Assembly: GCF_041080795.1 (NCBI RefSeq)
Contig: NZ_CP129674.1
Coordinates: 496,001 to 560,000 of the forward strand
Length of the DNA: 64,000 nt
From: Bifidobacterium sp. WK041_4_12
Lineage (GTDB): Bacteria; Actinomycetota; Actinomycetes; Actinomycetales; Bifidobacteriaceae
Reading direction: 5' to 3'
Position numbers and translations under genes: made by a program. Positions 24,367-32,875 of the stretch are shown piece after piece. The notes under the pieces are model-generated. The model searched no databases, was not told where the DNA came from, and saw only the letters and a list, made by a program, of their open reading frames with translations. The stretch's first letter is position 1, and each line of letters opens with the position of its first letter.

Positions 24367-26709
24367 ATGATGAAAGACCGACTGCATCTATCAGCCTTGT
24401 CAACGCTTTTCGCACTGATTCTCAGTGCCGTTGCCTTGGCAGTTGTTTCTCCGATGAGCGTGGCTCAGGCAACACCAATAACAGACGCGAGCATAACCAT
24501 CAGCGGGTCGCCGGTGTCCGGCAGGGAATACCTCGGTTATCAGGTAGCGGACTACGTCAATATTCTTCAAAACAATGGCAAACCAGTTGGGGTTGGTTTG
24601 CAAACGGTCGCAACATCTAACAACATAGGCAGCATAACCCTGTGCGATAATTCGACCATCAGTAACAAGAACTTCAAGCAGGTGCTCGCAGCTCAGATTG
24701 CCTGCTTAGAAAATGCGCGCAATGGTTCGAGTCCTGCCCCTGCCATCGATGCCGAGGGAAACATCGAACACCGAGACCCTCTGGTATGGGCGACCGCCCA
24801 ATGGCAGATGGGCGCCAATACCAATGACTCTGACCCTTGGCTCAATCCTGATATCCTTTCCAATGGGCCGCTCAAGACTCTGGTTGAATGGATGGCTGAC
24901 AATATCATCGAATCGCCGGGCTGCACGCCAGGAGTGGATAGTCCATGCTTTGGCCTTCCCAACGCGTCGAAGTCTCAGGGAACCAAGAATCCAGGGCAGG
25001 TGCAGTTCACGGGTCTGATTCCAGGCATCTATCTCGTATTTCCCACGCAAGCCGTGCTTTCCTCCGAAGATCTTTCCTCAAGCACGATAGTGGCCCCTAT
25101 GCTCGTAGGCACTAAGATTCCCGTAACCGATGGTGCTGGGATCACCACACTGATGGACCTGTACAAATCTGACGGTATCGAAATTCGCCGGTATCTCGGT
25201 GTATTGAATGCCAAGGGCGACGAAGTCAACATCACGATCAATATCAACGATCCAGTCAAGAAAGACAAGCCGACTTTTGGAATCGGTGACACGGTACCCT
25301 ACATTGTTACCGCAGTCCTCCCTAACTTTGATGCATTCAATCGCAAGGGGAATGATGGATCGTATACCGGTGAGACGTCAAATGTTGCATTCAAGAAGCA
25401 ATCACATGGCGGCGGTGCGTCTGCGTCTCGGCCCGAGCCGTTTGCGGCATCGCACATACCTGCGATATTCAAGAAGGATTCCGGCAAGGTTATTCTCAGC
25501 GATGCCGAATCGGAGCCAGAAGCTGAGAATCCAGTTCGCTTTGACATTGCGATAGATTATTCTTCCGCTTTTTCAGCAATTGACGTAGATGGCAGCAACC
25601 CTAAGATTGCCGATGTACATGTGCTTGTAGGAAGTACTGAACTGCACTATTCGGACTCCTGCGTCCTTGGAGTTAGCAATACCTCAGACCCTTGCTTCGG
25701 ATTTGTACAAGGATTGCCAAACGCTGGTGGCGAGGTGCGCGAGACCATCCAACTCCCAAGCTGGATTCTCCGGGCCAATGGAGGAGCAGACGTCGAAGTC
25801 ACCTTCGAACAACAGATACTCCATACAGTGAACGATGATGCCGCCTCGCCGCTTGAGGCGTATGACGAACTCGATGGTGGTCCGTGGACGAAAGACTGGA
25901 GCGTCGCCTCTGCGATGTTCAGCAGCAACCCGGGTGCAGACGATTACACCGATTTCAGCATGCCCACATTGTTTGCAACAGCCAAAGCCCGCGAAGTGTC
26001 TGTGTTTACCTTCCCGATAGTTATCACGAAGGTCGATTCACATACGAATCAGACTCTTGCTGGCGCAGAGTTCACACTTTCCCAAGGCGACGAACAGCAA
26101 TGTTTCATAAATAAAGCAGGAAAATACACTCGCATTGGGGTCGCTCCCTGTGAGCAGTCTTCCGACACGCTGTTGCAGGCAAACTCTGATGGTCGCATAG
26201 AGATTATCGGCCTTGAAGCACATGTGGACTACACGGTCAAGGAGACCAAGCAGCCCGATGGGTATGATCCCGGCAATCTAGATATGGTCGAGTTCACCGT
26301 TCAAGTTTCGCCGGTTTATGATTCGGATTCACGGCCAACCGAGGTTCTTGCGACCGAATATATACACGCGGGTGCCAGCTTTATGCACAGTACCGGACTG
26401 CCAAGCTACATCAGACCAGCAACAACGGAATGGGTTGATGACGTCAATCATGTGAAACACACCTTCTACGCTCACGAGATTGACATTCTGAATGGTAAAA
26501 CATCGCAGGATGTTGCTGCCATCACGCCTATCTCATGGAAGGATACCTTGGCAAAGACAGGTATTGGGATCCTTCTCTTCCTCATTGTCGCGATGATTCT
26601 CATGGTGTTGGGCATGGTAATGAAAAGAAAAAAGAAGAATGAAAATGAAACTGAGAATGAAGCAGTTGCGCAAGGAAATCTGATTTCACAAGTTGAGCAT
26701 TCTTCATGA
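24367..26709 (+). CDS. Minor/tip pilin, FimB-like LPXTG-type surface protein
   Basis: The 780-residue secreted protein starts at ATG 24367 after CTAGGAGCAAC. A signal peptide (SALSTLFALILSAVALAVVS) is followed by a large extracellular region with several cysteines, a CnaB-like domain (about 555-650) containing an E-box YTVKETKQPDGYD, and a C-terminal sorting signal LAKTG at 728-732, membrane helix and KRKKK tail. LAKTG deviates from the usual LPXTG in position 2, which may favour the cognate class C sortase over the housekeeping one. In bifidobacterial fimbriae this position is held by the tip adhesin; ligand unknown. Confidence 0.85.
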   Translation: MMKDRLHLSALSTLFALILSAVALAVVSPMSVAQATPITDASITISGSPVSGREYLGYQVADYVNILQNNGKPVGVGLQTVATSNNIGSITLCDNSTISNKNFKQVLAAQIACLENARNGSSPAPAIDAEGNIEHRDPLVWATAQWQMGANTNDSDPWLNPDILSNGPLKTLVEWMADNIIESPGCTPGVDSPCFGLPNASKSQGTKNPGQVQFTGLIPGIYLVFPTQAVLSSEDLSSSTIVAPMLVGTKIPVTDGAGITTLMDLYKSDGIEIRRYLGVLNAKGDEVNITININDPVKKDKPTFGIGDTVPYIVTAVLPNFDAFNRKGNDGSYTGETSNVAFKKQSHGGGASASRPEPFAASHIPAIFKKDSGKVILSDAESEPEAENPVRFDIAIDYSSAFSAIDVDGSNPKIADVHVLVGSTELHYSDSCVLGVSNTSDPCFGFVQGLPNAGGEVRETIQLPSWILRANGGADVEVTFEQQILHTVNDDAASPLEAYDELDGGPWTKDWSVASAMFSSNPGADDYTDFSMPTLFATAKAREVSVFTFPIVITKVDSHTNQTLAGAEFTLSQGDEQQCFINKAGKYTRIGVAPCEQSSDTLLQANSDGRIEIIGLEAHVDYTVKETKQPDGYDPGNLDMVEFTVQVSPVYDSDSRPTEVLATEYIHAGASFMHSTGLPSYIRPATTEWVDDVNHVKHTFYAHEIDILNGKTSQDVAAITPISWKDTLAKTGIGILLFLIVAMILMVLGMVMKRKKKNENETENEAVAQGNLISQVEHSS

Positions 26710-26720
26710 GATAAGGAGTG

Positions 26721-27869
26721 ATGGTGGTTGCTAAGAAGGGGAGAACGCAGCAAGGCTTGGGGAAGCATAACAAGAAAGCAAGGCAGTCATTTATCTCGTA
26801 CGAGCGTGAGCGAGCATACGCTCACGAAGACAATGAAGGTTTGGATTTTGACGCCCTTCTTGCCGAATCGGTTGAAAATGCCCGCAAGGTTGGTGAACTG
26901 CGAGTCAAGCTGCGTAGGAAGGCGGCAATCTACCGATATTTTGCTTTTCTCGCCGTGTTCCTCGGACTCATCATCGTCATGTACCCTATGATGTTTCAGT
27001 CCTACAATGCTTATAAATTTGCACTGATTGCCGAGGAATCCAGTCGCAAGGTTGCACAATGGCCGTACCCCGAGGGTGAGCTGGCTCTTGCCAAGGCTCG
27101 TGAATACAACAAGAAGCTGCTCGCAACGGGCCCTCACAATACCGGTGAATTGAATGATCCGTATTCCTCACCCGATCACGAGGGGGATGTTTCTACCGCA
27201 TTGGGCGAGCTTGTCGGAATGAATCAAGCGTCAAAGCTTACAGGTCAGACCACTTCTGAAAAAGACAAGGAATATATGAGCATCCTTGATCAGGGTGGTG
27301 GAATGATCGGCACTGTTGAAGTACCAAAAATCTCTGTGAAACTTCCCGTGTATCACGGCACATCATCGCAGACGCTCAACTCAGGTGCAGGTCATCTGTA
27401 CGGCACTAGCTTTCCTGTTGATCAGCCGGGTTCGCACACCGTTATCACAGCCCACCGTGGTCTGCCAACGGCTCTGTTCTTCACGCGTCTTGGCGAATTG
27501 AAAAAGGGTGATGAAATGTATGTCACCACTATGGGAAGAACCTTTGGTTACATTGTCGATCGGGTCGAGGTCATCGTACCAACCGATATTTCCAAGATGG
27601 GACTGGTCGAGGGAGAGGAACGACTGACATTGATGACATGTACGCCATATGGCATCAACACGCACAGGCTGTTGGTTTCAGGTCATCGAGGCAATATTCC
27701 ACAACCTGTTTCCCCAATTCCCGATGCTAAGCGAGACTTCCTATGGATACCGGCAGTGGGAGGAATTCTGCTGCTTGGTGCCTTGATTTGCGCTGCGATA
27801 GCTAGACGACGCAGACGTGCGATGTGGCTGATGCGCGCACGCCATGCGCTATGGCTGCCGTGGTGGTGA
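26721..27869 (+). CDS. Class C (pilin-polymerising) sortase
   Basis: The roughly 382-residue membrane transpeptidase links pilins through a lysine. It has an N-terminal helix (about 70-90), a lid segment with DPY near 146-148 (the DPW/DPF lid of class C enzymes), catalytic H245 in TAHRGLP, C307 in TLMTCTP and R316 in NTHRLLVSGHR. A second hydrophobic helix near 340-360 and a basic tail end the protein. The start is uncertain: GTG 26718 overlaps AAGGAG, ATG 26721 is very close to it and GTG 26724 has the best spacing. The minor pilin stop lies only about 11 bp before. Confidence 0.93.
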   Translation: MVVAKKGRTQQGLGKHNKKARQSFISYERERAYAHEDNEGLDFDALLAESVENARKVGELRVKLRRKAAIYRYFAFLAVFLGLIIVMYPMMFQSYNAYKFALIAEESSRKVAQWPYPEGELALAKAREYNKKLLATGPHNTGELNDPYSSPDHEGDVSTALGELVGMNQASKLTGQTTSEKDKEYMSILDQGGGMIGTVEVPKISVKLPVYHGTSSQTLNSGAGHLYGTSFPVDQPGSHTVITAHRGLPTALFFTRLGELKKGDEMYVTTMGRTFGYIVDRVEVIVPTDISKMGLVEGEERLTLMTCTPYGINTHRLLVSGHRGNIPQPVSPIPDAKRDFLWIPAVGGILLLGALICAAIARRRRRAMWLMRARHALWLPWW

Positions 27870-27948
27870 TGCGCCTCCGACTTCAGCAGCGTCTGTGAGC
27901 GCTTGATGCTGATGTGCCCACCTGAATGTGAGGAAGCTCGTAAAACGT

Positions 27949-27981
27949 AAAAAAGGGAACCCCCTGATGAGGGGGTTCCCT
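27949..27981 (-). terminator. Intrinsic terminator of the candidate RNA
   Basis: AGGGAACCCCC / GGGGGTTCCCT forms an 11-bp GC-rich stem with loop TGATGA on the plus strand; on the minus strand it is followed by six T. Only the minus-strand direction has the T run, although it also lies 85 bp after the plus-strand sortase gene. Confidence 0.85.
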
Positions 27982-28116
27982 GCAAGTTCAACAGTGGCAG
28001 AATCTCTGCACAACATCCTTGTTGCAACGGTAAGTCCATCCAATGCCCGTCCAACATATTGGTCCTCGTGACCATATACCTTTGTGGGCTTCTGCTCTCT
28101 TCTGTTTTCCTTGCAG
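27949..28116 (-). ncRNA. Candidate structured non-coding RNA, about 168 nt
   Basis: Read on the minus strand, a predicted start at about 28116 coincides with CTGCAAG, which pairs with CTTGCAG 130 nt later (27986-27980). The helix continues across a symmetric gaa/gaa loop to AACAG/CTGTT and then GCAGAA/TTCTGC. Inside are GCCC/GGGC closing a hairpin with an ACGA loop (GGTC/GACC, flanked by ATAT/AATAT) and a CAACA/TGTTG hairpin. It ends in a strong intrinsic terminator (11-bp stem 27981-27971/27964-27954, then six T). A promoter precedes it. The architecture resembles small regulatory RNAs such as 6S RNA, but I cannot assign a family. It occupies the gene-free 27870-28380 between the sortase and Tad clusters. 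Confidence 0.55.
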
Positions 28117-28121
28117 TTACT

Positions 28122-28149
28122 ATTATGCTCTTCTGGCCTAAGGATTCAA
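28122..28149 (-). promoter_or_regulatory. Candidate promoter of the minus-strand RNA
   Basis: On the minus strand, TTGAAT (28149-28144), a 16-bp spacer and CATAAT (28127-28122, five of six consensus bases) place the start near 28116, exactly where the closing helix of the predicted RNA begins. Confidence 0.5.
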
Positions 28150-28380
28150 GTTCTGAAGTGCAGAATTGTGCAATGTGACATTTATTTGTTTTTTGTTATG
28201 AGAAGTGAGCAGAACCCGGGAGATTGTTATCTGATGTGCTGTATCTCTCGGGTGAATGTTCATTTGTGTGAAGTCCTAGCCAAGTCCGAATTTCTCGGCG
28301 TGTCGCATCCTGGATGCCACATTCGACCACAGTGCCTGATCTGGATTGCAGAGCACGTATAGGACGATTTCAATGGCAAT

Positions 28381-29259
28381 ATGACTACTGAACATGTTAC
28401 AAACGGTTCCGGCGTTTCCGGCACCCGTATGCCATCCCGCCATGCGAACTCGGCACAGACTGTGGTGTTCACCGCACCGAGTGGAGGTTTGGGATTGACG
28501 ACGCTTGCCTCCATGTTTGCCCTGCACATCTCCCAAGCAGGCAGAACGACTGCGCTAGTCGATCTCGACATACATGAAGGTGGCTTGGACGTGATACTGG
28601 GCATCGAAGGCGAGAGCGGATTGAGAATGAGCGAGATTTCTGCGCCGCTCGGCCATCTGTCAGGCGAGGCACTGTGCTTGGAATTGCCGCATTGGGAGGG
28701 CATGCCCGTGTTGGCCGCAGATCCATGGAATACTGCGGCGCGCGGCGATGGTTCGATGGTGAAGGCATGGGAAATCAAGGCTGCCGTGGACGCCATGACC
28801 CAGATGCATGATCTTGTGGTCATCGATGCGGGCTGTGCACATGGTTGTGCAGACAGCATTGCTGATTATGGTCTTTCCAACCAGTTGCACCTGGTGATGC
28901 TTGTTGAGATGTCAGTGCTCGGCATGGCTCGCGCAAAGCATCATCTGACGCGATTGATTCGGCAATGTGGTCAGGAACAGGTACTCGTCGTCGGCATGCA
29001 TCCACATCTGGCATGCAGCCAATCGGTGCGGATGAATGATGCTGATGCCAAGGCATATCTGCAGATGCCCATAGCCGATGCGATGCTGCCACGCCGGGCG
29101 TTGAGCGTGTCCATCGTGCAAGGTCTGGGCATCGCTTCGATTCCCAAAGAGTATCGCACGCTGTTGGCGACGATTGAGCGCGACACCGTGGGAAGATCGG
29201 CACACAAGCTTCCGTCGCATGTGGCAGAAACAAGCGCTCGCAACAGACGATTCCGCTAG
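28381..29259 (+). CDS. CpaE/Ssd-like MinD-family protein of the Tad cluster
   Basis: The 292-residue protein has a ParA/MinD fold: TVVFTAPSGGLGLTTLASMF at the N-terminus, LVDLDIHEGGLDVILG, and LVVIDAGCAHGCAD. The deviant Walker A region (SGGLGLTT, 34-41) lacks the lysines normally used to bind ATP, so ATPase activity may be lost. In Tad systems the CpaE/TadZ protein positions the secretion apparatus at the pole or septum; the mycobacterial counterpart is Ssd. It is the first gene of a run with tadA, tadB and tadC, and tadA starts 15 bp after it. Confidence 0.82.
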   Translation: MTTEHVTNGSGVSGTRMPSRHANSAQTVVFTAPSGGLGLTTLASMFALHISQAGRTTALVDLDIHEGGLDVILGIEGESGLRMSEISAPLGHLSGEALCLELPHWEGMPVLAADPWNTAARGDGSMVKAWEIKAAVDAMTQMHDLVVIDAGCAHGCADSIADYGLSNQLHLVMLVEMSVLGMARAKHHLTRLIRQCGQEQVLVVGMHPHLACSQSVRMNDADAKAYLQMPIADAMLPRRALSVSIVQGLGIASIPKEYRTLLATIERDTVGRSAHKLPSHVAETSARNRRFR

Positions 29260-29274
29260 AGAACAAGCGCCATC

Positions 29275-30480
29275 ATGCTCATTTCAACGAAGGAACAGTC
29301 AGCGGTTTCACAGCGCCGAGACCACGCAACGGCCACTACCATTTCCTTAGGCCCTTTACAGGAGTTCGCTGACGATGTGCGCGTGACTGATCTCGCGATC
29401 ACTGCGGATGGTCGCGTATGGACTGATCGCGGCGAGGGCATGGAGGAACGAGGCAGGCCGCAATGGCTGCAATCGCCGCATATAGTGCGAGAATTCGCTG
29501 TGCAGCTGTGCTCGCAATGTGGTGCACGGCTCGATGATTCATGCCCTATAGCCGATGCTTCGACAGCGGATGGGTTGCGCATCAATGCCGTGATTGCACC
29601 ATTAGTGCCGCAGGGAGCTTCAATTTCCATACGATTCCCTGATCGGGTGCATGCATCTCTTTCCACATTGTGCGATTGGGGCATGATTCCCAGAGCATGG
29701 GTGCAGGTCTTAAGAAATATCGCTCTTGGTCATGCCAATATTCTGATAACGGGCGGTACTGGTACCGGAAAAACAACCTTGCTGAAGGCGCTGCTCAAGG
29801 AATGTTCAAGTCGGGAACGGATCATCACCGTTGAGGAGACCAGAGAGCTCGGAGACATCGGCAGGCTGAACCATATTGCGATGGCGACGCGCGATGCGAA
29901 TGTCGAAGGTGTGGGAGCTGTCTCGCTCAGCGAATTGCTTCGAGCCACGCTGCGCATGCGACCGGATCGTGTGATTCTTGGCGAGTGCCGTGGCGCAGAG
30001 ATCACTGATCTGCTGATGGCTCTCAATTCTGGGCACCACGGGGGCATGGCGACTTTGCATGCCGATAGCGTCGAACGTGTGCCAGCGCGCATGCTTTCAC
30101 TGGGATTGCAAGCCGGCTTGAACATGCAGACCCTGAATATGCTTTCCATCGGAGCATTCGACATAGTGTTGCATCTGGCACGGCATCGCGGCAAGCGTCG
30201 ATTGGCTCAGATTGGCAGATTGGAGCTTGCATCAGATGCATGCGTCGGCCGAAGTCTGGCAGTATGGGACGGCTCTTCTGCAGTGCAATGTTCTTCAGCA
30301 TTTCAGCATGTGATGTCTCGCTGGGATGTCGAGAATTCGGATTTTGCTTCGATGACATCGGAAATGCCCGTGATTCGCGCTTCGGGAGTTCACTCGGACA
30401 CGATGGGTACCGAGTTTCTGCATCGCTCCCACGTCAGTCATGACCAGACACGAGGCGAGGATGACCATGCAGCTTATTGA
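29275..30480 (+). CDS. tadA: Tad pilus assembly ATPase TadA (CpaF-like)
   Basis: The 401-residue type II/IV secretion ATPase powers pilin extrusion. Walker A GGTGTGKTT is at 160-168; the Asp box ITVEETREL, the Walker B-like RPDRVILGECRGAEITDLLM and the histidine box GHHGGMATLHADS follow in order. A roughly 90-residue variable C-terminal tail has no recognisable motif. It ends within the start region of tadB, so the genes are translationally coupled. Confidence 0.93.
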   Translation: MLISTKEQSAVSQRRDHATATTISLGPLQEFADDVRVTDLAITADGRVWTDRGEGMEERGRPQWLQSPHIVREFAVQLCSQCGARLDDSCPIADASTADGLRINAVIAPLVPQGASISIRFPDRVHASLSTLCDWGMIPRAWVQVLRNIALGHANILITGGTGTGKTTLLKALLKECSSRERIITVEETRELGDIGRLNHIAMATRDANVEGVGAVSLSELLRATLRMRPDRVILGECRGAEITDLLMALNSGHHGGMATLHADSVERVPARMLSLGLQAGLNMQTLNMLSIGAFDIVLHLARHRGKRRLAQIGRLELASDACVGRSLAVWDGSSAVQCSSAFQHVMSRWDVENSDFASMTSEMPVIRASGVHSDTMGTEFLHRSHVSHDQTRGEDDHAAY

Positions 30481-31207
30481 GATATGGAATCGTGTCGATG
30501 ACATTGCCTGCGGGCTGGCATCCATTGCGCTGCTGCTGTGCTCGGTGTGGTTGGTGAACAGATCCCTTCGACAGCTTGGATGGAATGCACGATTGCGAAT
30601 GATTGACGAAGCATCAGGCAATTCGGCTCTGTTCGCATCAAAAGGCTCAGTTGGTTCAGGCTTCGGGCGCTCGCGTATCCCAGGCGCGCATCATATGGGC
30701 ACGCAAGCGCTGATTGCGTCATTGTCGTCACTGCTGCGCAACGGTTCAGATGTGGTCACCGCTTTTGAAGAGCTTGCCGGTCGAAAGTTTGCAACGAAGG
30801 AGTTGAATCTGCAGCGTGCCATGAATCTTGTCGAAGCGGCGCACGGCAGACGTGGCAATCGTGCAGAAACCCTTCGAGTTGCGCATCATCTGCTTGCTGC
30901 ATATAGGCTGAGCGCCCAGTCTGGCTGCGAGATGGTGAAGTGTCTGGATGCTGTGGGTGCATCGCTCAGCCGCTCACAGCGTATCGAAGCATTACGCTCG
31001 CAGGCTTGTTCCATGCCGCTTGCCACCATTCGTCTCTTGTCGTGGCTTCCGTTGGTATCGATTGCCTTGGGTGAGCTGATAGGAGCGAAGACGATGCGTT
31101 TTCTCTTCACCACGTTCTCTGGAGCCATATGCCTTGCCATCGGGCTCGGACTCTACGCATGTGGGCTGGCGTGGACGCAATCGTTGAAGAAGGGATTGTC
31201 AACATGA
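30467..31207 (+). CDS. tadB: Tad inner-membrane platform protein TadB
   Basis: The 246-residue protein starts at ATG 30467, 6 bases after GCGAGG; ATG 30461 is the alternative. An N-terminal helix (CGLASIALLLCSVWLV), a cytoplasmic T2SSF-like region (SLLRNGSDVVTAFEELAGRK ... LSAQSGCEMVKCLDAVGA) and two C-terminal helices are present. It overlaps tadA by 14 bp and tadC by 4 bp. With TadC it forms the membrane platform on which TadA acts. Confidence 0.82.
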   Translation: MQLIEIWNRVDDIACGLASIALLLCSVWLVNRSLRQLGWNARLRMIDEASGNSALFASKGSVGSGFGRSRIPGAHHMGTQALIASLSSLLRNGSDVVTAFEELAGRKFATKELNLQRAMNLVEAAHGRRGNRAETLRVAHHLLAAYRLSAQSGCEMVKCLDAVGASLSRSQRIEALRSQACSMPLATIRLLSWLPLVSIALGELIGAKTMRFLFTTFSGAICLAIGLGLYACGLAWTQSLKKGLST

Positions 31208-31914
31208 ACATGCCAGCATGCGCGGGACTTCTCGGAGGCGTGCTCGTGCTGCTTCTGCTCAGAACAAGACGACATGGAGAATTCCACAGTGAAGAAAGCG
31301 AACTGCATGTTTCGCTCTCTTTCGTGCTGGAGATGATAACGGTATGCGTACGACTCGGTGCCTCGATTCCCAGAGCGCTTGAACTTGTTGGCGAGGCTTT
31401 GGAGGGGGAGTTTGGAGAAGGCCTGCAACGAGTGGCACAACAGTTGCAGGACGGAACCACATGGCATGAGGCATGGAGCCAAGAGGTGCTGAGTCAGAGG
31501 GGTTCGAGAGGTGGTCTGAACGGTGGTGGTCTGAACGGTGGTGGTTTGAACCGTGAAAGGTTGAGAGAACAGGGTTCTTATATGAATCAAGCTACCGGCA
31601 TTGGTTCTTCTCGAAGGAGAGGAAACACCCGATCCACACATGGGAGCTTGACCGTCGGCAGACAGCGATGCGCACACTATCATGCACGCCTTGCCGAGGC
31701 GCTCGAACCCTCATGGCGTCATGGAGTCTCGCCAATTCTGAGAATCGAAGCGGTTATCGAACAGCTCGACAGAGACGACAAGCGTGGTATTGAAGACGCA
31801 GGTGCACGACTGGCGGTGCGCATTCTGCTGCCAGTGGGTTTATGCTTCCTGCCATCATTCATCATGATTGGCGTGATCCCATGCCTGGCAGCTTTTGCAA
31901 GTGATCTGTTCTGA
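31204..31914 (+). CDS. tadC: Tad inner-membrane platform protein TadC
   Basis: The 236-residue partner of TadB has an ATGA overlap with it. An N-terminal helix (CAGLLGGVLVLLLL), a T2SSF-like segment (FVLEMITVCVRLGASIPRAL), and a C-terminal pair of helices (VRILLPVGLCFLPSFIMIGV) fit the family. A low-complexity insert at about 100-130 is rich in Gly, Asn, Leu and Arg and is encoded by 15-bp near repeats of GGTCTGAACGGTGGT (about 31514-31555). This is followed by 220 bp holding a 17-bp repeat array before the pilin gene. Confidence 0.8.
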   Translation: MNMPACAGLLGGVLVLLLLRTRRHGEFHSEESELHVSLSFVLEMITVCVRLGASIPRALELVGEALEGEFGEGLQRVAQQLQDGTTWHEAWSQEVLSQRGSRGGLNGGGLNGGGLNRERLREQGSYMNQATGIGSSRRRGNTRSTHGSLTVGRQRCAHYHARLAEALEPSWRHGVSPILRIEAVIEQLDRDDKRGIEDAGARLAVRILLPVGLCFLPSFIMIGVIPCLAAFASDLF

Positions 31915-31987
31915 AACTATGCGTCGGTGAAGGCATGATGAAGGCAAACGTTGGTAAGGCGGCTCGCTGAAAACCTCTCAATGGATG

Positions 31988-32050
31988 TCACACTCCTATG
32001 GATCTCGCACTTCTAGGGATCTCACATTGCTCTGGAATTCACATTCGACC
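31988..32050 (+). repeat. 17-bp tandem array in the Tad cluster
   Basis: Units start at 31988 (TCACACTCCTATGGATC), 32005 (TCGCACTTCTAGGGATC), 32022 (TCACATTGCTCTGGAAT) and 32039 (partial, TCACATTCGACC). The array lies about 85 bp before the Flp pilin gene, where a pilin promoter would be expected. Confidence 0.7.
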
Positions 32051-32134
32051 ACATTGTCTGAATGCGGTGTTGCCAGCCTTGCTGCTTCTCGATAATGGAA
32101 CGACCATATTGGCATTCGTTCTAAGGAGTTCATC

Positions 32135-32446
32135 ATGCAGGGCATGGAAATAAGCAAGCGTCCATTGGCGCAGCAAGCTCAGATTCGCAGCACACAGGGA
32201 AGACTGGGAAGACTGCACGAGCTGCGGATCATAACCATACGAAAACGCATGCTGTTGCAGATGTGCCGAGTCGAACGGCGTATGCGAGTGCTGGTGGAGT
32301 CACCGGAATCTGGCATGGCCACTGCAGAGTATGCGGTGGTATTAATCGCTGCGACAGGGTTTGCAGGGCTGCTGGTGGCCATTTTGAAATCCGGGGCAGT
32401 GAAAGCCTTGCTTACGGAACTGGTCAACCGTGCGCTCGCGGTGTGA
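32135..32446 (+). CDS. Flp-type pilin (DUF4244-like) of the Tad cluster
   Basis: The 103-residue type IVb prepilin starts at ATG 32135 after AAGGAG. A long basic leader of about 60 residues precedes the processing site G60/MATAEYAVV, where E65-Y66 are the conserved +5/+6 residues of Flp pilins. The hydrophobic helix IAATGFAGLLVAIL follows. It is probably the main Tad pilus subunit. The leader is much longer than the 15-25 residues of classic Flp, as in actinobacterial relatives. No prepilin peptidase gene is seen in the window. Confidence 0.83.
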   Translation: MQGMEISKRPLAQQAQIRSTQGRLGRLHELRIITIRKRMLLQMCRVERRMRVLVESPESGMATAEYAVVLIAATGFAGLLVAILKSGAVKALLTELVNRALAV

Positions 32447-32864
32447 GCATGTATACGGGTGCTGGCATCGATTCTTGGTGTGGTTTTCCCATCAGTTCAA
32501 GAAGCTCGTGCGTCAGAGCTGTGCTTTGGCCGATTCTGGAACGGTGACGGCTGAATTCGCCATCCTGCTGCCAGTCGTTATGGCACTCGCCATGCTGATT
32601 CTTGGTCTGACGCGCACGGTCATAGTCGGGTTGAACTGTCAGGAGGCTGCGCGCGTTGCCGCACGGGAGATTGTGGTGAGTGAGAATTCCGCTCGAGTCT
32701 CAGCTCTGGTACGTTCCATCGCGGGCAGCGCGGCGACGGTATCGCTGAGCGAGCATGCCGATTCGATAACGGTTTCCACACAATGCCCGGTTATTGCCGA
32801 TGCTTTGGGCGTTCTGCCGATGCGCATGTCGGGACGGGCCGTTGCCTTCCATCACGAGTCATGA
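32430..32864 (+). CDS. TadE-like pseudopilin
   Basis: The 144-residue protein has a prepilin-like site and helix: DSGTVTAEFAILLPVVMALA, with G37, E42 and F43 in register. The C-terminal part LNCQEAARVAAREI onward matches TadE-family minor pilins. The start is uncertain: GTG 32430 overlaps the Flp gene by 17 bp, and GTG 32478 is another option. The following gene overlaps or abuts its stop. Confidence 0.78.
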   Translation: MRSRCEHVYGCWHRFLVWFSHQFKKLVRQSCALADSGTVTAEFAILLPVVMALAMLILGLTRTVIVGLNCQEAARVAAREIVVSENSARVSALVRSIAGSAATVSLSEHADSITVSTQCPVIADALGVLPMRMSGRAVAFHHES

Positions 32865-32875
32865 AAGGAGCAGAC

